Source: Hydractinia symbiolongicarpus (taxonomy: Eukaryota; Cnidaria; Hydrozoa; Anthoathecata; Hydractiniidae). Taken from it: DNA of 64,000 nt. Numbering within the stretch: position 1 is the first letter of the stretch; each line of letters begins with the position of its first letter. Shown here piece after piece: positions 11,902-25,068 of this stretch. The stretch is from NCBI RefSeq assembly GCF_029227915.1, contig NC_079887.1, positions 16,799,650 through 16,863,649 of the forward strand. Direction: 5' to 3'. The notes beneath the pieces are model-generated. The model saw only the letters and a list, made by a program, of their open reading frames with translations, searched no databases and was not told the origin of the DNA. Both the position numbers and the translations under genes were made by a program.

Positions 11902-14900
11902 AACTTCTAGCTTGCAACATTAATGTTACGAAATTTCGAAGTCTTTATCTTTCATTTTCCTCTTTGGGATTTAATTATGCACTTTTTTATCAATTATGAT
12001 AATACGGAAATTGAGATTGTGTGTCTGTAACAGGCAAAGTGGCTTATATTTTCGACAATTTTCTATAAAAACGTCTATAAAACACCAACGGAAAGCTAGA
12101 TTTTGTATATTTAAATTTAAAAAAAAAAGCGATTTGATCAGCTGTGAATTTTATTGTATGCTTAAATATACTGTGACAGGGAATGTAATTGTTTTGTTAT
12201 AAATTGTACGGACAAAGTCACGCGCAGTTAACATTGTTATTGCTGATGTGTACTTTGTACGTAACGTTTTATTTGTAGCATTTTAATGAAATTTTAACAA
12301 ACTGTTCTGTGATAAAAAGAATAATAAATTTGAAAAAGTTTTTTAAGTGAATTCTTCCACGGGTTTAAACAACTTGTTCAATACATTAATACGGAACTTT
12401 GTCTGTCTTTAACAAGTAATTGTGTTTATTTTTCTATGAAGTCGCCACATAAGTTATGTCTAATTTTTTAACTTTATTGACGTTTCTTCTAGACGTAAAT
12501 GCATTTTAGACTAATGTCAATAGCAATTTTTTAAAATTAAGTTTTAAGTTTCAGGCCTGATATCCTGGAAGCGGGTGATAATAACTGAAGTCACGGCCGT
12601 GTGGTTAAGTAAAGGCCACCTGGAACCAATTTGGCGAGTTCTATAAAGCCGGGGCATTATCGGATTTTATACAGCGCAGCCTGAGCGCGAGAAAAGCGCT
12701 TGTAGGGAAAAATTTTAGCTTGTTTTTTGTTTGACTCGATAGCCCAGTCCAGTCTCTTAGTGACTTTCTTACAAGGAACTTTTTGTGTCCTACGAAAAAA
12801 AGGCAAAAATATGTAACCTTATCTGGTGTTTCTTTCCTAATTATTTGTTTTACATACTAACGCTTGACGTCTAAATAACTTCCTGAAATGGTGCTGCTAG
12901 TCTGCTCTGTGGTATATTAACTTTATTAAAACTTAAGCACTAGTTGGTAAATAGATGACACACTGGTAGATATTAGTACACATGATTTTCTTATGACCAA
13001 ACTATAACTAGCGAGCTAGGTGGAAACCAACATGCATGTATGACCTTGGTTGCCTAGGAAACAAGGATTACCAAACAATAATGAATTTACGGCTTCGAGG
13101 CTTCGTACCAATGTAATGTTTTCTTTTAAAGGTAAAAAAAATCTGTAAATTGAGTAAACAAAGTAATAAAGTTGTTACAAAAATTAGGAGTCATGTGTTT
13201 ATAAATATTTTGCGGAAATGTTTTTTGAATAAGGATAAGAAAAATATTTTCTTACATTCACGTGATTTTGCTATGATTTGTTCCCAACCATATTCCATCC
13301 CTGTCAAAAAAGTTCGACCTACCTATCCCCTTTGTATGCTGTGTTTATATAAAGGTTTTTCTAAAAAATTATTGTTTATGTTTGTCTGCAGAATGTATGT
13401 TTAGTGCTATCACTCTGTTTGTATTTCTCTTTGCTCACTTGTACAGTCATGTATGTCTAATTTGTCTCAGCATGAATATCCTACAATTATGTTGCATCTT
13501 AGTTACGTGTGTATTGTTTAATGTTTAATTGTTACTGCTAATTTCATTAGGGATTTCAGCATAAAATATTTTCTTTTAGGTATTATCTATGGTAATTACT
13601 TTATATAATGCATGTTGTTCACATTTTTTTACTCATTCTGTCAAGCACAAATGTAAGGCAGTGAAAAGATTTTAAGTCTTAAGAACCTTTGAATCAGAGT
13701 ATCAGAATCAAGTCAAATTTTCAATATAAAGTTAAATTTTGCACTTTGACAAGTTTATCCTGTTTTATACTTGGGCAACCTCTGTTAAAAACATTATCTA
13801 ATATATTTATATTTCGATATTTTTATCAAACATTTGTCAAACTTCAATAAAGCTAAAAATTTTATATTTCTTTCTTACTTTGAATAACGTAACTACTTGG
13901 ATTAACTTGGATTATCATAATTTTTTATTACAAACAATAAATGAATAAATAAATGAATGAATGAATGAATAAATGTTATGTCTGTTCTTTTGTGCACCTT
14001 AACACTTTGATATCATTGACCATTCCATAAAAGTTATCAGTGTTTCTAAAAAAAAGGTCAAAATCGTGTTCAAAGTTGGAGAACTATCGTAAGAAGTGAC
14101 AAACTTTTCTCTAGATGTTTTTAGGCTTTTGGATGACGCAAACGGCATGACTTCAGTGTTACCGTTGTTAGTATTGAGATAAAGTTTGTTTATTTTTGAG
14201 CGGTACATTAATTTACACAAAGTTATTATATAATATAAATAGTTTTGAATTACATCAATTCCTGATCTTTTATTCCATAAAAAGGAAGCGTGTTTTATAT
14301 GACCTATTGTACTAAAAGTAAACAAAAAATTCGTCACACAATAATTTTGCAGTCACTTGATTGATCTGAAAACTATGTTGTATAATCTAGTAACTCTTGC
14401 TTTTCTAGAAATTCTATAAGTCCTTTGTGTGGTGCTTCTTTAACAAGAAGAATGAGTAGAAGTGTGGCGTTTTGTAGCAGAGATTAAAAAAGTAAGGAAT
14501 ACGTCAGTATAAATTACCATGTAGTGATATCCAAGTAATCCAGGATAAGGTAAAAGAAAAGTGTGTAAAGCTAGGATATTCAGTACCTTCATATATGTAG
14601 AACAACAGGCAAAGCTAGCTAATTTCGTTAGTGAGCGTTTTGTGCTATCGTGCATTTTTGACAGTGTTAAGGTTGAAGCATTGCACATTACTGGTGCTCA
14701 AGTCTCGACAATCGGCAAGAACTGGCATGATAAAAGGTCTGACATATGTTATTATGATTATTTATGATAAGTTGGTTGAACAAGACTCATTGCATGTGCA
14801 CCAGGGAAATAATTATCACATTTTATATGTTGGATGGTGCAGCATTGGCTGGGCCATTACTCTGCGGGGTAAAAATAATACGTACTTCCCCATAACTCCC

Positions 14901-17900
14901 TCAGTGTAATGGTTAAGATTTAAAGAAAATATTTAACCAGGCCATTCTTTCTATATTGCCCACCCTTGACCCTCAGGAAAATCTGAAATCCAAATGGAAG
15001 GATCAAGTTAAGAAGTTTGATCAATGCTTACAATTGTGCAAATCAGTCAACGACTGATTTCTCACCCTACTGCTCCTTGCACGTACACTGCAACAACTTG
15101 TTAATTTTTTACTTAGATATGATGCAGCACAAACAACCTACGCTTCAATAAAGTTTTCAAATAATCTTTCTTATGCCAAATGCAGTTAGTACTATAACAA
15201 TCTTCGGAAAGAACAGATGACAGCAGCTTGTGGAATTGCTCTTAAGATTTCCACCAAAATTCACCACCAAAATGAAACAGAAAGATCAAAATAAAGGAAA
15301 CTGTGGTTCATATCTTGACCCATTAGAACCAGGAGAAGAGAACTAATTCTTAACTATCGTAGAAAAGGAGGAAAGGAAAGATGAGATCTTTCTGGGAAGA
15401 TACGATAGCTGTAGTAGTATGAGGGAAAAGAGAAGAAGGGCAGGTATATGATGTTTCCCTAAAAAGAACAAAAAATACAGAACAAAACACTGCATAGAAA
15501 CATATTGATGCCATGCGATGCACTCATTGATAACAACGAGTTACTTGTGACCTTAGTCCTAGAAACCTCGATAGGATATACCTAAGCAACTTAATAACGG
15601 CATACGTAACAAGGCAGGGATTGTGGATGGGGGAGTTGAGGTGTCTGATGAATACGTCAGAAACTGGTTAACAAAAAAGACACTGAAAAAAGGATTAAAA
15701 AAGTAATCGAAATTGGGTAAAGTGAAAGCAGAGGAGAGGCAAAAGGACACGACGAAGCAAAGAAGTAACACAAGAGGTCAATAAAATGAAGTGGGGAAGA
15801 CTCAAGCGAAATGACGTCAAATGCTTCAACGTTACGGAACCAAATGTAACCAGTACCTTTAATTCATTAGGAGCCGGTCGTCTACATAGTGCCCTGTACG
15901 GTTTTGACGTTGATGGTTCAATGTCTTCCCTGATGCTACTACTGTTAATTAGAGGGGTTTTAGGAGATCAGCTACAGTAAATTGCAATACTCGGCTATGA
16001 CGACAAACGATTTAATTTATGGAGAAGCTAGTTCATGACACAGTAATATTTTTCTAATCCCTTTGTCCACACATCTTCCTTTGTCTACGTACGATACTTA
16101 CAAACAAAATATTTTTATAGTAAAATCTTCATCTTTTTTTGCTACCAAGAATCAAGTAACGTGACCACCTTCTATTGTTCTAAAACACTAGAGAACTTCG
16201 TCTAATTTGCCCGTAATCTCACTTTGATTTCCTATAACCGAACATTGCGTTCAGAAAGAAGGTGTCAAGTTACGATAACACTAAAATAAAATGACAAAAT
16301 TGACAAAATCCATTTCAAATAATAACTTATTTTAACAACAAACATTAAACAAAAGCTTTAATCTCTTATTTTGGCTGCATATATTTTAACAAGGCTTTCT
16401 GCAATTAATTTGGTTTCCCAAGCCAGCTGCATTTGAAGTACCTCCTTCCATTAAGTCACACAACATGATTTCCAAGCTATATTGTATGCTAAATTTCAAG
16501 CTGCAACAGCTGTTGCCTTGAGTGATCCTGGGCTAGCAAGAAGTTGAATTAATTAAAGTTAATTTTGTCTTCTTCTGTATATAGCATCAATTAATTGCAG
16601 TTAAATTAACCTTCCTCTTTTATCAAATGTGCGCTATCTCATCAATCCTTCATTAAATGTGGATAACCCAAATCAATTGAGAACTACTCCACAATTCACA
16701 TTTTATTAAGAAAAACAGCGTCAGAAAAAAAAGAATGTATATTTATTTCCATATAAATTTACAATGGGAGGCACATAAATGCTTTATTTTTCTTAATCAG
16801 GCTGGAAGTTAAAGACAAGATTTTATTTAAGCTGTAGATAACAGTTTTAAGTTATTAGTTTGTAGACTGTAGCTAGGTATCTAACTATATGTTTTGGCTA
16901 GCAACAAAAATATTAATAGCTAAATTAAGACTGAAAAGATAGGCAACACCATTTTTAAAATTTTAGTAAAACAAAAAGGATTTTTTTTTTTAAATCAGCT
17001 AAGTAGCAAACTGTTTAAAGGTCGAGGATTTACTGTAAAATTAATGTGGGGTATAATGTCACTTTTACATTAGCATGCGCTTAAAAACGTACACTCTAAA
17101 TGTTTTCTAACTATGTTTAACAAGACCTCTTTATAAAAACGTGAATAGTACAAAAATTATTATAAACAAAACATATTTTGAATATATTCTTTATTAGTCC
17201 TGACAATGCAAGATTATAATAAATTATTCCTCAAATACTTTTTTTGTTAAAGAAACTATGCAACGTGATTAACCTTCGAAGCAATACACAATTAAAAAAA
17301 TGTAAAGCTTATTAAGTATTCTAATGGGAATAAACAGCTATACATATCGGAGCTCGCTGTGAAACAATAAGATCTGTAATAGATTTTGCAACAGAAAAGC
17401 TGCTGATATACTAATCTTGTGTACTACTGCTAGGTAAGGTTTTATTTTATTTGCCTTTTATTTATTTTTATTATTTTAATTTACTCTTCGCAATGTAACA
17501 TATTAATTGACGCGGTATCTGATCGAAAAGGAACAACTAGATTATATGCTTTGTAGAGGCAACAGTTTTTTCAGCTCAGTCTCAGTGCTGTTGATAAAAT
17601 TCTGTCGATTCCACGTTATGGCATTGCTTAGTTGTTGCTTACATTTATATTAGTACATAAAGTGGCTACATAAAGTGACTACATAAAGTGAAAGTTCTGG
17701 AGATATAATAGAGTGCTGTAACGTTCATGGGAAGGGACGAAAAAATTGGTTGAGAAATAGATTCAGATTTTGTAGGGATTTTTTTCATCCTTTCATCTGA
17801 GATACAAAAACATTCAAAAAATTCTAGTTTCTGTATGTCATTGATGAAATTTCTAGTTGAGTTGCTTATAAAGTGTTGTTTATTGATAAGAACTTAATTT

Positions 17901-18145
17901 ACAAGATGCTTAAGCTGAATTCCATTATGAATTACAGTTTGAGTCTAGGATTATTAAGGAACAATTAGTTTTATATTTCTTACTTATATACATGTATGTT
18001 TTAAAAAACGATAACTTTAACGCCATATATTTCTTTGGTTTCTACATAAACTTTCTCACCATCTCACCATCCAAATTTTCGTGAAAATTGCAAAATTATC
18101 AGTTTAAATAAAACACAGTCTGTCGTTACAAAATTAATTGCAGTT
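11902..18145. other. long gene-poor interval
   Basis: The first part holds the likely 3' UTR of the acyltransferase. An AATG microsatellite lies at 13936-13975. A block at 12689-12716 shares the words AGCGCTTGTAGGGA and AAATTTT with 29009-29046, so both belong to one dispersed repeat. From 14940 to 15980 the plus strand is purine-rich with many broken frames and may be an old decayed coding element, but no family could be recognised. No gene is claimed. Confidence 0.45.
13936..13975. repeat. (AATG/AATA)n microsatellite
   Basis: Tetranucleotide units AATG and AATA alternate over about 40 bases in non-coding DNA. Confidence 0.85.
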
Positions 18146-18350
18146 AAAAAATGACGCCAAGTATCACAGGTTAATCGAGACTGTAGTCAAATCAGTAAAA
18201 CGCTAGACTTTTTCCAAAAATTATATTACAGTAAAAGGCGCAGCTACCTAACTACATTTGGCATCAGAAAGATTATTTGAAAACTTTACTTCAGCCAACT
18301 GTGTTTGGCTACTTTAACCTTATGCAAAGGTAGGTAACACCTAGATAACC
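18146..18350 (+). repeat. dispersed repeat, copy A
   Basis: This block aligns by eye with the reverse complement of 42310-42525. Shared words in order are AGGTTAATCGAG, ACAGTAAAAGG, GCTACCTAACT and TTTGGCTACTTT, with comparable spacing. No coding frame or clear terminal repeat is seen. The copies are diverged, so the element is old. Confidence 0.6.
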
Positions 18351-18512
18351 ACAGCAGCTTAGTAAAAATCTGATTGGTAAAGGTAACAGAAAAGCAAATT
18401 ATGCTGGCTATGATAAAAAACTTATACCAAACTAAATAATAAAGCTGTTTTTTTTAGGATGCTCCCTCAAAATCTACGTTTGTAGCCGAGATCTTAGAAT
18501 TGATTTGTTTAA

Positions 18513-19238
18513 CCCTATTCGATCCGGGGTTTTTCGAACATACTATGACCGGGGGGGGCGGATTCCGCCCCCCCTCAATAACTTTTCATAGGATTGTTCA
18601 AATTGAATCAAACTTGGCACACTTATAGTACGTCATAAAAGGAACAAAATAGCAGCAATAAATTTTTGCTTGCGTCAGCACATTTTCTGTGACGTCATCG
18701 GAAGCTTGAAAATTGTTAAAAATGCGACTATCTGCTTAAAATATAATTACTTTTGTTCTAGAGCGAATTTTTACATTCTGTTTGAAGTTTCTAAAAGCTA
18801 AATAAATTTTTTTTAACATATCTTCCGGTTTTTACATGGATCGAATAAAAAATTGCCAAAAATTGCCCGAAAATCCGTTTTTTTCCGATTTTCGGGTAAA
18901 ATCCGAAAAAATCGGGAAATCGGATTAGTCACGTGTCAAAATTATTCGAAATGATTCTTCTTGATGAAATGAAGTTGTGTTGCAAGTTTCAAGTTCTAAG
19001 GATAATCCTAACAGGAGTTATTATATTTTCCCCATTATAAGGATTTCATAGAGATTTTAGGGGTAGTTTCGAGTAATGGCCAATATCAAAGCCTCTGAAA
19101 GGTATGGGACCTAAAAATTTGGCATGCAGGTGTCTAATAGATAAATGTTGAAACTCAGTAAGTATCATAGCCATATAAGAAAGCAATCAGGAGTTCCGTC
19201 AGGGGGGGCGGAATCCGCCCCCCCCGGACCGAATAGGG
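18513..19238. mobile_element. piggyBac-type MITE flanked by TTAA
   Basis: TTAA lies directly outside both ends (18509-18512 and 19239-19242). The termini are inverted: CCCTATTCGATCCGGGG on the left and the inverse of CCCTATTCGGTCCGGGG on the right. Just inside each end lies a GC-rich palindrome built on CGGATTCCG between runs of G and C. TTAA duplications and CCC-starting termini are the piggyBac signature. The 726-bp body has no transposase, so it is non-autonomous. Confidence 0.8.
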
Positions 19239-19242
19239 TTAA

Positions 19243-21629
19243 GATTTAAACGCTGCTAAAAACGCATTAAAATATTAATTCTAGCACAATAATTCACAAT
19301 ACAAACCATTTAGAAGTAAAAACGTCCAAAAAAACCTTCAAGTTATGGCTACCGCTACACACATTGTGGCCCAAATATCTTCCCATTTGCTAAAACGTCA
19401 TGTTGGAAACAGGAACGGAATCGGTGATAGGAATGATCAAAGAAATAAGGCTACTATTTTGGGTGACAGACAGAGACTTGGGTTTATAATATAGACTAAT
19501 CGTGGAAAAATCCACGGGGTTTCCCGTCCTTTTTATATCGCATTTCGTGTTTCCGTAACAGACAGACAAACAGACAGACGACAGCTATTATTATAGAGAT
19601 TTCTTCAGGGGCACACCTGTTTTAAGGATACATGAAACACTCTATTTTTTGTGAGGTTGTTGATTTTTTACATATATTTTTTTTGAATAAAAATATAATT
19701 TTTTGGCAGAAATAAGATGAAATGGGAGAAAATCTGGATTGTTAAGATATTATCACAATGTGAAGTAAAAAGGTACAACTAAGAAACTTTTTATAACAAA
19801 CTTTTTTATTGAAATAACTCAACCTTGTTTAGACGAGCTCCTAAAAATAGATTTTTTTTTTAACTTAACTCTACTTCTAACGTGGAAATCTATCTATTGT
19901 ATATGACACTCCCTTCTGTTTACAAGTTGTATTTCTATCGATCCACTGTGCGTTTGCACTTATTTTAACCAAGTATACTTACCACTCTCATTTAGACAAA
20001 ACGAAAGGTACGATTTAATGAAATTTGTTTACTTCAGCATCACTTGATTAAATAAAGGGATTTTGGTCAGTTAGTGTACAATTGTTAGTGTGAAATAACA
20101 TTGCAAGGAATGTAAACATCCATAAATCTCTTTTTAGCAGTAGCAACTTATAGTACGATGCGAAAAAAGTTAGTTAACAAACTACAATTAGGTTTTTATT
20201 TCCAGCATTTCGCCATGCTTGTTGTTTTCTTGCGCTAACAACCCCTAACCCACACTCACACTAAAGTTTTGATTTAGAAAGTCGATTTTATTCCCAGACT
20301 ATTATTATATACGTCTTTTACGGACGTAGTTGAACGCAATATCCAGTTGTGACTCAAGTCGCTCGAGTGACATTTAAAGTGAGTGGAAGCTTAGCTAGGT
20401 ATCTGGCTACACTTATTTGGGTTTTAATGCAAGTCAAGTTGTACAATTGAACTTGTAATTTGTAATATAATTCGAACCACTGTAATTCGAAAGATGATCT
20501 TTATCGAACAATATCTTTGGCCTTTTCAGAATTTGATAGTAAACTCTTACAAGAAAAATCTTTCAATTCAAACTCACATAATTCCAACACAAATTTTTGT
20601 GTCCCCTAAACATATTTTTCATCGCATAATTCAAAGTTTCCGTGATAGCTTTCATATTTTTTTTTTCAGAAAAAAGGTCCTACAATCCTGGACAAAAATT
20701 GACGAAGGCGGTTTTTTTCTTCATTCTTAAAATATAGACAAAAGTGTCAAACAGTCAATGCGCTGCAACCGGCTAGCTGCAATGTCGCTACTTTTGCACA
20801 CACATAGGCCAGGCAAACAGCGTTGTAAATTTGCTCGTCACATTCTCTAGCACGCCCGCATACCAAAGTAATCCACATCGGGGTTCACTAAGGCCCCCAA
20901 ATTCGTGAAAATGGCCATGTTGAAGTCAGCAACAATTAGCATTTTTTAAAAGTATGGATTTGACCAAATACCCTAAGATCCTTAGTTCTAAGCCCAATCT
21001 GAACATTGGCAAGTTCAACATGTGTGAATCTAATATAGAAATAGCCTACAAACTCGAACATTCATTATCTGGAACTATTTTATTGGGTTCTTAAACTTTC
21101 GTTAGTACTTTCTTATAAAATTTCCGGTTAACTCGAACCTCGGATAACTTGAACATTTGTTAACTGGATCTATTTATAGTCCATGCCTGAAGCTAATTTC
21201 TTTGGATAACTCGAACTTTTTACTTGAGAGAAGGAAATCAAAGACTAGATAACTTGTTTTTCGGTTTTTGTTAACTTTTGATGTGATATAGATAGATAAT
21301 GTTGTCTGCGAAGGAAAATTTAATTTACAAGGGACTTGTAAACCTTTTTCATAGCCAAGACTATACCTTTTCTTGGTAACTGTTACCCCACCTCTTGAAA
21401 AAAAATAACTCGAACTTCATTTTAGACCAAAATTGACTTAAGACTTCGTTTAATCGAACATACTTTAAGTCAAGCTATTTTTCCCAGTCCCTTCGAAGTT
21501 CGAATTACCGGAAGTTAACTGTAACATAAATGCAACTGTACTCGTAAAATTGTATGAACCATCAGGGGTTGCGCACGGCTTTAACACTGAGACATGGAAA
21601 TTGTACCTGTCGTACCTACAAAATCTTAC
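19243..21629. other. intergenic with decayed repeat pieces
   Basis: At 19501-19517 a CGTGGAAAAATCCACGG palindrome is followed by ACAGACAG repeats (about 19555-19580). Similar palindromes occur at 35638, 35782 and 47349. From about 20470 to 21530 AACTCGAAC/TTCGAA words recur, ending in an inverse of CAGTTAACTTCCGG. This may be a worn Tigger-like element whose left end I could not place. No gene is seen. Confidence 0.4.
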
Positions 21630-21631
21630 TA

Positions 21632-22383
21632 CCGTAAATGATCGATTAAAGCCCCGTGGGCTTACTTGTCAAAATGGGTTTTGGGGGAGGGGGCTTTTTC
21701 GGGAGGGGGGTTAAATGGGAGGAGGGTTAAATGGGATGGGGGCTTAAACAATTATGCAAAAATCTAGTGCGCTAAAAAATAAAAACAACGATTTTAATAA
21801 ACACAACATATCCCGTACTTCGTCCTCGTCTACGATCGTCTCTAAGCGAGCCACATCAATCATTTCTTCAGCATCTGGGATAAATGGGTTGTCTTCCGTC
21901 TCGTTTACCAGTTGTATTTGTTCATTGAGCATTGCAAGACCGGCATGACAGGGCTGATGCTCTTTGAAACAATGGATTTCTTTATCCTCGCTCCCATCAG
22001 TACCGATGTTAAAGCACACGCTTTGAACGATTTACGTATTAATTCAGCTGGCAGCTCCTTCAAGGAATCAAGAATCCAGTTTACAGTTGTGCTGCGAGGC
22101 CTAACTTTGAATTGGATATTATAACCACGAGTGTTATTAATACCTCAACCAGCGAAATAAATACCATTGAATCAATTGTTTATAGTAGTATTTTCTCAGT
22201 CCTTATCAACTATATTGAAATTACTGTGAATTCAAATAAGCCCCATGGGGACTTATTCGGGAGTGGGGGCTTATTTGTCAGAATGGGTTTTGGGGGAGGG
22301 GACTTATTCGGAAGGGAAGAGGGGGCTTATTCGGGAGGGAGAGAGAGGGGTATTCGGGTGGGGGCTTAATCGATCATTTACGG
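21632..22383 (-). mobile_element. TA-flanked TIR transposon with transposase remnant
   Basis: The left terminus CCGTAAATGATCGATTAA and the right terminus are inverted copies, each bordered by TA (21630-21631 and 22384-22385). This fits a Tc1/mariner-pogo insertion. G-rich subterminal blocks with GGGGGCTTA words lie inside both ends. The minus-strand interior keeps part of a coding region (see 21744-22130). It is an internally deleted element. Confidence 0.75.
21744..22130 (-). pseudogene. C-terminal remnant of a pogo-like transposase
   Basis: On the minus strand a frame reads WILDSLKELPAELIRKSFKAC. After a shift it continues TDGSEDKEIHCFKE. The pattern of a Trp-containing helix, then a SFKxCG-like turn, then DGSED resembles the C-terminal end of pogo/Tigger-type DDE transposases. 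A frameshift separates the two parts, and upstream catalytic regions are absent because the element is deleted. Its place between matching inverted termini supports the assignment. Confidence 0.5.
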
Positions 22384-22481
22384 TATGCATATTAAGATTT
22401 GTTACCTAACAACCGTGATTTCTCATTCATATTCTTCAGCTAAGTCGGACAGCTTTTTATATATTATTTTTTTATTTACAG

Positions 22482-25036
22482 AGAGCAATGGACAGTGCGT
22501 GTGAAGAAGTACTTGATGTACTTGTACTAGGAAGTGGTTGGTCAGGCTTGATGACGTGCAAGTATGCCTTAGAAGAACGACTAAACGTGCGAGTACTTGA
22601 AAAACGAGATGACATAGGCGGTGTTTGGAAATATTCTGATGATCCAAGCCTGACAACAGTCATGAAGAGCTCTAGTACTTCTTCATCTAGTACATTGACA
22701 GAAATAAGCGATTTTCCGATGCCAGAAGAAATAGGAGAATTTCCAAAGCACTGGGATATATATAATTATCTAAACAATTATGCGGATAAACATTCTTTAC
22801 GTCAGCATATACGTTTTAATTGTTCTGTAAAGTCAATGTCTAAGTCAGGAAATGTATGGGATGTGCTCACTAATCTCGACACAAAATATCGAGCAAGAAA
22901 TGTTGTTATTTGCACAGGCGTGCACGAGAAAGCGAACAGATCTATGGAACAAGCATATTTTAAGAACTATACAGGAGAATTACTTCATTCTGGAAACATT
23001 AAGTCTTTTATAGAAGGACATAAAGAGAAAAGGATTATGGTGGTAGGTGGCGGTGAAACAGCCAGCGATATTCTCGATGAATACTACGGCAATGTAGCAA
23101 GGATTATTTGGTGTATACCACGTGGCCAGCACTTTTTTCGAAAGTATGCAAAGATTCTGCCACACCGTAAACCACAAGCACTCGACAAGGCGTCGTCACG
23201 AGCTCTAAAATTGATAGCTCCTCATGTTAAAAGTAAGCCTGGTAAGTATGTGAAAAATGTTTTTAATACTAATTGTGTTGTTTAAGAAGCAGGGAAATAG
23301 ATGTTAATCTCCCAATTCTCCTAAACTAGCCATAGTTACCACTAATGCGCCCCGAATTACTAATAACGATTTCAAACATTCAAATTTAGAACGGGATTTA
23401 AAATTAAAATGGAAAATGGTGGACGTTTGAAATCTATAAAAACTGCAGTGTTAGAACTTATTATTTTCGTTATTTTCACATTTGGCTAAGGCTCTATCTA
23501 TAAAGTTAGATCTTGATTAAATATATGTACACTTTAAACGCCTCTAGCCTTCTTGTTGTGTAATTTCACGTAATCATTGCTTTTGATTTTTGGTTAAAAT
23601 TCGTTTAAAAGACTTACGCATACATTTTTGACTTATCAAATCTCCAAAAATTCTTGTGCTGTAATAACAAATTGTGTCTGAAAGCTATTCTGCTGAAACA
23701 TTTTCCGCCAAATATGACGAATATAATAGAAATGCAGTACGGAATTGCAAAGAGGCTTGTGAATAAGCTTATTGCCCAGGGGAAAATTTTTAAATAAGAA
23801 GCCCTGCGACTTGAAGATTTCCGTCATTAGGCTAAAAGATTCTGAAATTTGAAGTAGACTTTAAAACGGAGAACAATGGGGTATATAAACACATCATAAG
23901 TATCCTAATTCTCAATTATTATTGTAATTAACGTAAAATACAACTTGATAAATAAAAAATAATTTTTTTTACATATATATAGTATATATTCTAAAACAAT
24001 AGTTAAACTTTAACTGGATTTTTTTATAACTGATCTCGAAAATTCCAGGATGCAGGATTGCTATGTATGAACTTCACGATTCGAATATATATAATAACTT
24101 CTGAAAAATTTCAATGAATTATTACTCCGTTAAGTTACCAATAAAATCCTTAAAAAATTTCTCTCGTTGAAGATTTTTCGAAAATGCTGATGGTGCATGG
24201 TTTGATAACAAATGATCTGAAAAAGAAAGTATATTTAAAATTGAGAAAGAAGAATACAATTTTACCAGAACTGAATTAATACTAGGTTGTTTAATTATTG
24301 TCTACTTATCTGATTTAAAGTTAGAATTTATTAAAAAGATACAAATCAATGCCATGTTATACACAAAAGGTATACTATATAAATAAAAATATATATATAA
24401 ATTTAGTCAAGCTGGCTTTGATATCATTGTTAAACAAGTATAATATTAAGCAGGCGATACAAGATTTTCAAACCTGTGGACAATACAGGACTTATTTTGT
24501 CGAAATCGATTTATTGAATTTTACAAATTTGAGTGTTTATTATCGAGGAAATTGATTGGTCATTGTTTTCGTATTGAATTCAACAAGTTGATACAAAAAA
24601 GGGTAGACACTCAATAAATTTGTCAGATTTGATAAATCAACATCATTTATAATTTCAAGAAAAAACATGAAAAAGTGAAGAAAACAAAGAAACCTGTAAC
24701 ATACTGTGGGTAGCGTCTAGTTGTACTGCAAGGGCTAACTATGTTATGTTATTGGTTAATTTATCAGTTCAACTTGACTGTTCCGTGCAATGAACAACAA
24801 TATTTTTTCATGATTCAACAAATATCTTTTTATATATATTCTTGCGGTCGGATTCGTGTCAACCAATCACGGGCCAGTATTCCGGTTAAGCAGCCATTAT
24901 GAAATGGGGTACAAATGCCGTAATTAATGTTTTTGTGGTGAAATCTTCATAAATACAATACTGGATTTTTCAAGGAATTCTTTTTTTTTTAGTCAAATCT
25001 TTAATATGTTTTAGATACTGCTTAATTTTTGCCATT

Positions 25037-25068
<32 letters not shown>

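Noticed and set aside
14940-15980. Purine-rich region with many broken frames, suspected old transposase
   Set aside because: No motif of any transposase or RT could be identified in any frame.
20470-21530. Complete Tigger-like element
   Set aside because: Only the right end (inverse of CAGTTAACTTCCGG near 21525) is clear; no matching left end was found.
22112-22369. Plus frame of 85 codons with Gly-rich text
   Set aside because: It runs through the G-rich subterminal repeats of a TIR element and is a composition artefact.
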